Shown: positions 1-8,051 of the stretch, in pieces
Layout: each line of letters starts with the position of its first letter
Position numbering within the stretch: position 1 is the stretch's first letter
Source of the DNA: Entamoeba invadens IP1
Taxonomy: Eukaryota > Evosea > Mastigamoebida > Endamoebidae
Direction: 5' to 3'
Assembly: GCF_000330505.1 (NCBI RefSeq)
Contig: NW_004191594.1
Coordinates: 246,198 to 269,530 of the forward strand
DNA length: 23,333 nucleotides
Translations under genes and position numbers: made by a program
The notes under the pieces: generated by a model
What the model was told of the DNA's origin: nothing
Seen by the model: the letters and a program-made list of their open reading frames with translations, nothing else
Databases searched by the model: none

Positions 1-1844
1 ACAAAACGAAGTCGAATATCACAGAAATTTACGAAACAGAAATTTCATATACAAATCTCTAGTAATTTGTGAAAATTGTTATTATAACGAAATGATAAAA
101 GAAACGTCTCCTTCAAGAAAGATGATGTCAACGAGATTTTTAAGTTTTTAAAGATGTGATGCGTTGTAACGGACAATTTGTTTCCCTTCTTTTAAAAGCC
201 TCTCACGAAAAAACGCTAGAGAATGAGGTTGGCAAAATTTTCCTGAATTTTTCTCCTTATTTTGCCGTCTACCAAAACTTTTTGATTAACCACGAAAACG
301 CGATAACCGTCCTCACAAGACTCGAAAAAGAAAAGCAAAACGCAAATTATTTGGTCCAATGCCAAGACAAAATTATAGCGGACGCAAAATTGGACTTAAG
401 GGATTACCTTATCATGCCCGTACAACGATTACCACGATACAATTTGTTGTTAACAGATCTTGTGAAGAACACGGAGGAAACGCACCAAGACTATAAAGAA
501 CTGAATAAAGCACTTGATGCTGTCAGAGAGGTCGCAAATAAAGTCAACACGTCCATCTCGTCGAACAATTCAAGATACAAACTGTTTCAATTGAGGGAGA
601 GGATGTGGACGAAAGAGGGATTTGAACTGATTCAACCACACAGACTCTTCATATTGGAAGGGAATGTTATGCAAGCGACGCACCTTGGGTTCCACAAGAG
701 GACACTCTTTCTCTTCAACGATGTTTTGTTGTTCACGAGTAAAGTTGATAAACTTCTTAAAGTGAAGACTGTCATCTCCTTGACGAGAATGACCATAATG
801 GGGTCTTCAAAGGAGTGTGGTCTATCCATCTTCAGTGATGTGAAATCGTGTGAAATTCTCTTTGACGCCATTGAAGAGAAAGCCACATGGTCAACGACAA
901 TAGCTGATCTGTCAAAGAAAGTGAAATTGGAGGAGGGATTTACTTTTGCTATGTTAGTCCTAGCACCCGAGGATGTCACTCAATGTGCTCGTTGTTCTTC
1001 TGTATTTGGAAGAAGGAAACGGAAATTTTACTGTAAGAAGTGTCTTAACTTTGTATGTTTGAAATGTTTTGATTCGACGAATGGATGTTGCAAGAAGTGC
1101 CATGCAATTGAGTCGAAGTTTGTGACAAGCAGTGAAAAAAGAAGCCAAAGCGAAGTGTTGACCGACGTCTTACCCACAACACACGTTGAAAAGACTCAAG
1201 ATAACGAGATCAAACCAGTGAAGTCTCTGAAAATTGCGTTGAAATCTTATGACCCACAGACTGTTAACTCACAGGACATGGACACATTCATTGAAACGGA
1301 GGAACAACTCTCCCCAAATGTGAAAAACTTTGTGAATGAAACCGTTGTCTCTCGCAGTCGTAATTCACCGAGAAAATTGACACGAAAGTCTGTAAGTGAG
1401 ACTATGAAGGACTTGAGTAAAACGGGTAATTCGGAGATCATCCCACGGATGTATAAAACAATTGGGAAGTTACAAACGAAAGACGACACGGTATTGGAGT
1501 CCAACGAGAATCTTACTTCGGGGTCTTCTTCATTGTTAGAGAGTCCACGAAAATTGGTTGTATCACCAGACTACGCAGTGACAAAGGAAATTGGTAGAGA
1601 ATGTGATAGAAACTCAAGCGATGAGGAGAGAATAGTAGTTGATATAAAAACAAAGCAAAAGGGTATCGAAGACTATTTTCTGAAACACAACGACATGAGA
1701 GAAGAAATATGTAAATTGGAAAAGAAGAAAGGGGAAGATTTCATTACAAAGGGGTCGGAGAGGATTAAAGTGTTAGTTGAAATGAATCAAATAGCAGAAA
1801 AGAAGCGAATGAGTCTGCAGAATAACGAGAACGCGTCGAAGTAA
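1..1844 (+). CDS. RhoGEF: DH-PH protein with FYVE-like zinc finger; 5' end incomplete and frameshifted
   Basis: Predicted guanine nucleotide exchange factor for Rho/Rac GTPases at membranes. The main frame is open from 144, with its first ATG at 159 (561 residues). The DH domain fills about residues 1-130 and carries the signature VQRLPRYNLLLTDLV. A PH domain follows at about 150-258, then a zinc finger at about 275-312 with four CxxC pairs (CARC, CKKC, CLKC, CKKC). The rest is a Ser/Lys-rich tail ending in charged helix. The finger lacks the RHHCR core of classical FYVE domains and has KRKFYCKKC there, so PI3P binding is uncertain. The missing start of the DH domain is recognisable in the first 150 bases but in three successive frames (ITEIYETEISY, then LVICENCYYNE, then DDVNEIFKFL). 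DH-PH-FYVE proteins are a large family in Entamoeba. The domain calls are firm; the true start is not in this window. Confidence 0.85.
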
Positions 1845-1974
1845 CGACTTAATGTAATCAAACTGTGTGTCTTTCTTGTGTCTGAAAATATTAGATCTTT
1901 TTAGTAACAATTGCTAAGAAAAAGAACTAAAATAATTATATCAAAGATTGAGGAATTACGAGTGATTGACTAAA

Positions 1975-2151
1975 TCAGTCGAGAGCTTTTTGGACTTTGT
2001 GAAGACGTTTACGAAGCATTTTCTTGAGTTGGGTTTTCATCATTTTTTTCATCATCTTTTTCATCATAGGCTTCATTGTCTTTTTTATGGGTTTTTTCAT
2101 GTCTTTCTCGCACGTCTTTTTCACTAACTTCTTCACATCTTTAGTCTTCAT
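1975..2151 (-). CDS. Lys/Met-rich micro-ORF, 58 aa
   Basis: A short open frame on the minus strand runs from ATG at 2151-2149 to TGA at 1977-1975. The product is extremely basic, with about one third lysine, many methionines and few acidic residues. Its centre is a repeated MMKK unit (MMKKMMKKMMK), encoded by a short tandem repeat near 2035-2075. The C-terminus (KMLRKRLHKVQKALD) could form an amphipathic helix. There is no signal peptide or membrane segment. Upstream on the same strand, within 15 bases of the ATG, lies TCAAATTCA, close to the Entamoeba initiator AAAAATTCA and at the short 5'-UTR spacing typical of the genus. The function is unknown. A nucleic-acid-binding or nucleolar peptide would be a guess from charge alone. 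It could also be a chance ORF over a tandem repeat. Confidence 0.5.
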   Translation of the reverse strand: MKTKDVKKLVKKTCEKDMKKPIKKTMKPMMKKMMKKMMKTQLKKMLRKRLHKVQKALD

Positions 2152-2387
2152 CTTTTTGAATTTGAAAGTTTGTGTTTAGAATTAAAACTATACGTCGTTC
2201 TTTATCTTGAAAATCTAAATACTAAGTTTTTTTCTTTTTTGTTGCGATAGAATGAAACTAACAAATAATTATTAATATATTATACTTGTTTAATACTGTT
2301 TTTTTGGAACAAAAAATAGTTGAATTAAATAATAGTAAAAACATTAATTGTTTTATAATAAATAGTTAATAAACAAATTATAATAAT

Positions 2388-2699
2388 ATGTATAATACTG
2401 TTATAATATTAAGTATAATACCATATAACTCTTCAAATATTATTCAAAAACTTGAAAATACCTCTAAGGACGTTGGGGTGATGAATGTGAAAAATGTTGT
2501 TTTATTGGTGTTTATCTCTATAGCTATTTTTATAGCTCTTATCAGTTGGTTCTTTTTTGGTATAGTTGTTTCAATTTGTACCCTTCTTTCGTTCGGAATA
2601 ACTTTTGGCGTCCTTTACCCTTTCTGTTCAACTGTTCTCTACAACATAACAAACCCACGAGAACCTCGAGCATCAAATGGATCAATCCTTCCCCAATAA
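2388..2699 (+). CDS. Small two-helix membrane protein, unknown
   Basis: The ORF from ATG 2388 encodes 103 residues. An internal ATG at 2481 would give 72 residues. From there the sequence is MNVKNVVLLVFISIAIFIA, then a second hydrophobic stretch (IVVSICTLLSFGITFGVLY), then a short polar tail ending PREPRASNGSILPQ. This reads as two membrane helices in a hairpin. The first 24 or so codons after 2388 are as AT-rich as the spacer, and base composition changes near 2460, so the later start or an unseen upstream exon is possible. No family is recognised. Confidence 0.5.
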   Translation: MYNTVIILSIIPYNSSNIIQKLENTSKDVGVMNVKNVVLLVFISIAIFIALISWFFFGIVVSICTLLSFGITFGVLYPFCSTVLYNITNPREPRASNGSILPQ

Positions 2700-3059
2700 T
2701 TATTTTTTTTGTTATTCATGTAAATGTTGTAGAGTCTATAAATTATATATTATAATATGTAATTAATTTATTTTTATATTGTTAATAAAATAAATAACAT
2801 CTTAAGATATTGTTAAATTATAATTTTTACTATATAACTAACAATTTAAAAATATTTTTTTTTGTTTTTGTTTACTAAAGATATAATAAAATTAAACTAA
2901 TAAATATAGTAATAAAATTATAGTTAAATAATAATTTAAGTCGACTTCTCTTTTAAAAGGATGATTATTAAAATAATTAATAAAGTTAATAGACTTGATA
3001 TAATTATTAGTTTTGATACTATTGTTATTAAAAAACAACAACGAACTGACTAAGCACAA

Positions 3060-3678
3060 ATGACTGACAAACCCGAAGACTACAAAACGATAGAAGAGAG
3101 TGAAGTAAAACCAATCCGTATGGGCTTTGAGTCGATCATGGATAAGACGATGGTGAAAGACGAGGAAGTCTCTCCAGAAAAAGTGATGCAAAACATTTAT
3201 TATGTAGTTGGGCAAGTTCAAGAGATCACAAAGAAATTTTACTCCGACTATCTCCCCTATGAAGGTCAAGGTATTGGAATCAAAACTCCTTGTGAACGTC
3301 GATGGAATTCCATTGTTCTTCCTCTCGATATGGATGCTGGTTTGTTATAGTTATCAAATAATTAATTTTATCACACTTACTCATATAAATCGCAATGGTT
3401 TTTATTTCTATTCAAATTTATTATTCTTATTAGTATTCTTATAGTTTAAAGACTCATTTGAAGGGAATAGACTGTCCATAGCAAATAATGCTCATTTCTT
3501 GGAAGAAATTAAGACTCTTTACAACGCCAGGATTTCTGCAAATCAATCACTCGACAAACCATGTATGAAGAAAGAGGAAATGGATGGTTTTCTTGGCATA
3601 TTCGATACACTCGCATCAGTGCAACAACCAAAGCTTAAGGAAGCAATGGACCAATTCAAGTCGAATAACACTTACTGA
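3060..3678 (+). CDS. Unknown soluble protein, two exons
   Basis: Exon 1 starts at ATG 3060 (MTDKPEDYKTIEESEVKPI) and reaches a GTTTGT donor at 3340. Exon 2 ends with TGA at 3676-3678. Joining 3060-3339 to 3482-3678 keeps one frame of 158 residues. The product is acidic and mostly helical, with no signal peptide, membrane segment or domain I recognise. GAACTGA lies about 15 bases before the ATG and resembles the Entamoeba GAAC core-promoter element. The stop is 51 bases from the stop of the convergent gene at 3730-4730. The 3' splice site is not certain: the coding-like stretch seems to begin at 3445, which would need a different phase. Without splicing the frame stops at 3350. Confidence 0.6.
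3340..3481 (+). other. Intron of gene 3060-3678
   Basis: It starts with GTTTGT at 3340-3345 and ends CCATAG at 3476-3481. Phase 1 is preserved across the junction. A second AG at 3443-3444 follows an AT-rich tract and gives a more typical 105-base intron, but it breaks the frame (GTT then TAA). Confidence 0.5.
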
Positions 3679-3729
3679 TTGTTTTATTGTGGTATTTGTT
3701 TTGTTATTCAAAATTGTTATTCAAACAAG

Positions 3730-4730
3730 TCAATAATTACCAACGACCAACGCACGTTGTATCAGCGCGTCGCGTTCTTCAAGAAAACGGAGCCTCTCTG
3801 TTAACTCGCGGAGGCGCTGTTGCTTTACTTCGAGTTGTAAATGAACGTCCGCACTCAGAACATTTATCTCGGCTTTCATCTTCTCCATTACATCGTGATG
3901 GGTGTCGATCTCTTGACGAACTTTTTGACTTGGTTGTATTGACTCATACCGACGCTGAAGATCTTTGATCTCGTTCTGTCAATGAGCATCAATTAAATCA
4001 CATTTGTGGTTAGATTATACTATATTATGGTTCTATAAAATATAAAGTAAAATATATGATTATTTTAAATTAATAATATGGTACAAGTTTTGAATATCAA
4101 AAATATATACTATATAATATAATTTTAAATAATACTGTTATATACAAAACAAACAGAGAGATCGCTTCGTGTAAATGATATATTTTCTAACTCCAATCTA
4201 TCGAACTCGGCTTTGGCGCTTTTTAATTCGGCGTCATATGAATCGGAGTCTAATTTGATTTTATCGAGCTGTTGTTGGATTTCCTTTCGACGAGCGATGA
4301 TACTATTCTTTGTATTACACGTAGATTTTGAGTTGTTGCATTTGAGAGAAATTTTTTCGTACTCATCACTCACATTGTTGAAATTTTGTCGAGTTTGTTC
4401 TTTGAGATTGTAATAATCAGAAGAACTCATTTTTTTGAGAGCACTTGATGCTTCTGTGATTGGGACGGTTTTCTCTTTTTCAATCACTTTCTCAATCTTA
4501 TTCGGTTCTGCTCTCACCGAGGAACTCAAAATTTCCAAAGCAAAAACAACTTCCCCGGCTTCTTGAAGAATTTCTTTCCATGAGGTTTTTAAATAACTTT
4601 ACAATAACGTTAAAGTATTATTACATTATCGAAATGTAGTCGGCAACAAACTGGTACCTGTGTCTTCCGTTTTTTTTGTTTGAGAAATTAAAACACGACT
4701 TAGTGTGGTTGGTTGTGATTTATTCATCAT
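3730..4730 (-). CDS. Coiled-coil protein, three exons
   Basis: Read on the minus strand as exons 4730-4652, 4573-4155 and 3975-3730, giving 247 residues. Exon 1 starts MMNKSQPTTLSRVL. Exon 2 holds a charged helical region, including RRKEIQQQLDKIKL and AELKSAKAEFDRLELEN. Exon 3 continues the coiled coil (KQQRLRELTERLRFLEERDAL) and ends at TGA 3732-3730. No enzymatic domain, signal peptide or membrane segment is visible, so a structural or scaffolding role is likely. Exons 2 and 3 join cleanly from a GTTTGT donor to a CAG acceptor in phase 0. The exon 1/2 junction has a good GTTTGT donor but needs an AAG acceptor, so exon 1 is the least certain part. Confidence 0.6.
3976..4154 (-). other. Intron 2 of coiled-coil gene
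   Basis: Minus strand: the GTTTGT donor begins at 4154 and the acceptor is CAG ending at 3976. The body is very AT-rich and 179 bases long, which is long for Entamoeba. Phase 0 is kept and coiled-coil sequence continues on both sides. Confidence 0.65.
4574..4651 (-). other. Probable intron 1 of coiled-coil gene
   Basis: Minus strand: the GTTTGT donor begins at 4651. The only AG that keeps phase 1 is GGAAAG ending at 4574. AAG is an unusual 3' splice site for this genus, where TAG is the norm. Confidence 0.4.
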
Positions 4731-5547
4731 ATGTCAATCTCAAAAAGAGATTATTTATTTGTTTTTTTCCTATTATTTTGCTTTTAGTCCTAAACAATTT
4801 CAAATATTAGTGTTTATAAGAAATAACTTATACAACTAGTTATGTTAAATTAAACGATATTTGATAAAAAACAAAATGAATAACAAAAGTTAAAATAAAT
4901 GTAAATAAATGTTTTTTTCGTGTTATTCATTTTAATTTTTCTTTATTTTTTGACGAAAACAGAGAATAATACAAATTTGGCAAGTTTATTCACTTACAAA
5001 GTCCTTTTTTCCAACAAAACTGCAAATTGATTTATTTGTCACACCATTATACAAATACAAATTATTGTTTTGAAAGGAACTCAAGAATTATTAAACGAAA
5101 AAACTCTGTAAAAAATGAATAAGACAATAATACTATAGTTTTTCTATAATACAACAGTAGTTCGGTAATGGTTCAAATCAACAAAGAATGGTTTGGTCTA
5201 AAAATAAAAAACCAATTTTTAGTAAATTAATAATTAAAATACTAATAAAAAAAATCATCGAATGTTCATTACATAAAAAATCGTATTATTTTTTGATTAT
5301 TTTTTTTGTATCTTAATTTAAAGAACTAAACCTAAAAATAATAAGAAACTCCCAGTAAAAAAACTGTACTTGTTTTTCAAAAAAATCCCGAACTACCCAA
5401 AATTGAACAAATACCAAAAGATATAGTACTAAATAGGATATTAATATTAGAATTAATAGTTTTGAGTATCCTGATGAAAAAAATCTATTTTTGCAAAAAA
5501 CTGTAATATTTAATTAAAGAAAACTAAAAAACAACAAAACGGCTTTG
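4731..5547. other. AT-rich spacer, no gene seen
   Basis: About 800 bases between divergent genes. It is A/T homopolymer-rich with stops in all frames. The only structure I note is a short inverted repeat at 4736-4752 (AATCTC, five A, GAGATT), just upstream of the ATG of the minus-strand coiled-coil gene. The spacer presumably holds both promoters, but I cannot place core elements with confidence. Confidence 0.6.
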
Positions 5548-6144
5548 ATGAGCAAAAGCCACAAGCTGACTTCCAAAGAAAAGTTTATCAAATGGCGCAA
5601 TTACCAATCTTCACAAGAGTCGGTTTTTCTAGCTATAATAAATCAATATTGTGACATTACTATACACAAACCCGTCAAAAAGGCTTTAGTGACTTTACAA
5701 TTCGTTCAAATCGACGAACTTTCCTTCTCGCCAACAGACACCATCAACTTTTCCAAACTTGTTCAGAACTTAGTTAAACAGAGATTGGAGTATGAAGTTT
5801 CTATTGGTGTTCTTCCAAAGACGGCGATGCGAAGGAGTGAGAACTATCGATTCACTATAACTCTCAATTTATTAGTCGACTTACTTTCAGAGTTTCGTTA
5901 CGTCCTTAACACTAAGCCGCCTGTTTCAAAAAAGGCCAAAGAGGCCGTTAGAAATGAAAAAGATACAATAGGGGAGACCATCCACTCCATTGCAAAAGAT
6001 GGAATCATCTTATTTGGAAAACAAGCAATTGAAAGGACGGGAAGGCTCATCAGTTGCTACCTCAATTCAATAGAATATGGTGGGTTAATGGTCACCACTA
6101 TATACAAAAACGATAAAAACCTCGCAAAACTCCTCACCTGCTGA
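5548..6144 (+). CDS. Unknown protein, 198 aa
   Basis: The first ATG is at 5548; the preceding TTG is not a credible eukaryotic start. The product begins MSKSHKLTSKEKFIKWRNYQ and is basic. It mixes predicted helix and strand, with a Lys-rich segment near the middle (KKAKEAVRNEKD). There is no signal peptide, clear membrane helix or zinc motif. Base composition rises sharply against the spacers on both sides, which supports real coding. No family is recognised and no intron is needed. Confidence 0.65.
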   Translation: MSKSHKLTSKEKFIKWRNYQSSQESVFLAIINQYCDITIHKPVKKALVTLQFVQIDELSFSPTDTINFSKLVQNLVKQRLEYEVSIGVLPKTAMRRSENYRFTITLNLLVDLLSEFRYVLNTKPPVSKKAKEAVRNEKDTIGETIHSIAKDGIILFGKQAIERTGRLISCYLNSIEYGGLMVTTIYKNDKNLAKLLTC

Positions 6145-6356
6145 GGACGCGTGTTGTCTGTTATTTGTTCATATACTATTATTATTGATACTTTTTACTA
6201 TTCATTTTACTCTCCCTTTGATGACTAATTCCTTTCTATTATTAATAATAAAGTATAGAATTATGTCTAATTATAGATAGAGTTTTCTATTTTTAACTAT
6301 AAAGAATTCTATAAGAGTAATTAGAGTGGAACACCACTGGACTCTGCTGTGAATAA

Positions 6357-7299
6357 TCAATTAACCTGGAGAGACACACCACCAGTCGACCCAACATATG
6401 TGCCATTGTCTAGTTTGACATTAACACTGTCTGGAATGGTTTTGAGGAGCAACGCAAAATCTTTAAATTCGTTGGGTGCGACGGGAACATCAATCTCCTC
6501 TCCATTTTTCGTTATCGAAACAGTGTTGTCGTCTTTTTTCTTCACTTCAACGTCGAACGTAATGTTGACTTTCATTGCGACTTTCTTCTTGTCGACGAGC
6601 AAGTCATCCACAGCTACTCATTACTAATAATGTATTATAATTTATAATAAACTGTATTATATATATAAAAAATGACAAACATTCAAAGCGCTTTCTTTCT
6701 TCGGTCTCCTTCTTCTCGCTTTTCTCCTCTTTCACACTCAACAACGTTTTGAAAAAATCATTTGTCGTCTTAAGGTCTTTGGACACCAACGCGAACTTGT
6801 CCAGACACTGATTTATAAATTCAGAAGAAACAATGGGGACATTGTGTTGAATAACATTTTGAATAACATTTTTTAAGTGGTCGTTCCACTTTTTCTGATC
6901 ACAGACCACAAGTGATGCGTTTGTTGACTTTTTTGTGATTTTTCCCTTTCTGAGTTTTATTGTCTCAACAATACTATCAACATCAACACCATCATCTAAC
7001 CCTTCTTCACAAATGTAAATTATAAAGTTCTCAAAAGTGGATGGAATTAAACGCTGGACGAGTCGGCGTTTATTTGGATTATCTTTTCTCCTTTGGATAC
7101 CAACCAATGACTTATAATCTGTTGGGAGAGACTGGAAATTTTTGTGGATTGTTTTGAGATCACAAAACTCAACATATCGCTCTTTATCACAATCTATTTC
7201 TTTATTTCCTGCTAAAAATGCGTTTTCTAAAATCTCACACGTTTTTGTGTTGTAATCAACCCAGTCGTAGTCGTTTAACCATTGCCACTTCGTTGACAT
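6357..7299 (-). CDS. WWE domain plus BRCT-like protein, two exons
   Basis: Exons 7299-6681 and 6613-6357 join in frame to give 291 residues, starting at a proper ATG. Residues 1-80 look like a WWE domain: paired Trp at 5 and 7, DWVDYN at 12-17, then YVEFCDLKT and a terminal QRR. WWE domains in other eukaryotes bind iso-ADP-ribose in poly-ADP-ribose or mediate ubiquitin-ligase contacts. Residues about 87-172 resemble a BRCT fold: FENFIIYIC, a central KGKITKKSTNASLVVCD, then VPIVSSEFINQCLD matching the BRCT final helix region. A charged Lys/Glu linker leads into a beta-rich C-terminus of about 85 residues that I do not recognise. There is no PARP catalytic or WGR domain. A nuclear ADP-ribose reader in DNA repair is the likely role, by inference. 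WWE is the firmer call. Confidence 0.7.
6614..6680 (-). other. Intron of WWE-BRCT gene
   Basis: Minus strand: the GTTTGT donor begins at 6680 and the TAG acceptor ends at 6614. It is 67 bases, AT-rich, and keeps phase 1. Without splicing, the first exon would end in a hydrophobic tail read from intron sequence. Confidence 0.8.
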
Positions 7300-8051
7300 C
7301 TAGTTTAGTGGAACTGATATTTCCTCAATTTTATTTTTTTGGCATTTTTTTATTAAAGTTTTAATAAGTTTTATGATATGAGTTTTAGTTTTATTTATTG
7401 TTTTGTCTTTGTGGTTTAAAATTAAGATTTAAATGAAGTAAATGTTATTATAAAACATTTTTATTTTTATTAAAATAACTCATTTATTTTTGTTTAAAAA
7501 AAATATATTGTTATTAAAAATGTTATGTAACAAAGAAAAATATTTAGTTGTTTTTATTATGAAAAATTAACTAAATTAATTCTTTTTTTGGAAAAATAAA
7601 ATATTTTGTTAGAAAATAAATAGCACATATTAGTTTACAAAATCGGGAAAATAATCATTTGTTTCAAAAAACAAAAGCTGAAAAATGATTAAGTCAACGG
7701 GATTATTCAGACCAAACCCTTTTTATAAATAGAAAAAAGATGAGTTTTATTTGGTAAAACAAAAATACAAATTCATCTATTTTTTTTACAAATTATTATT
7801 ATTTTTTTATTATCCCAAAAGTGCATTCAATTTTATTAATTATACAATAACCATATATTAATTAAAAAATTTTAATAATTAAAGAAAATAAATACTTCTT
7901 TTTAAAAATTTCACATTTTTGTGTTTATAAATTTATAATTACACGAAACCCCTGTTTTCTAAATATAAAAAAATCAAAAGTTGTTCAAATTTCTAATTTG
8001 GAAACAAAGGACAGGATATAAAGTTCGTTGTTCCAAAAGAATTATCATTCA
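7300..8051. other. AT-rich spacer between divergent genes
   Basis: About 750 bases with no open frame that looks coding. GATATAAAG at 8015-8023 lies about 30 bases before the ATG at 8052 and could serve as a TATA-like element, with ATTCA immediately before the ATG as a weak initiator. The words TCGGGAAAATAAT (near 7644) and TTGGTAAAACAAAAA (near 7751) recur in the same order in the spacer before the gene at 19190. Confidence 0.5.

Noticed and set aside
2546..2755. Plus-strand ORF overlapping the small membrane protein
   Set aside because: The overlapping frame at 2388-2699 gives a coherent two-helix protein; this one runs into AT-rich spacer.
3687..3968. Plus-strand ORF of 93 codons
   Set aside because: It is the antisense shadow of exon 3 of the minus-strand coiled-coil gene, and the minus reading has clear heptad-like composition.
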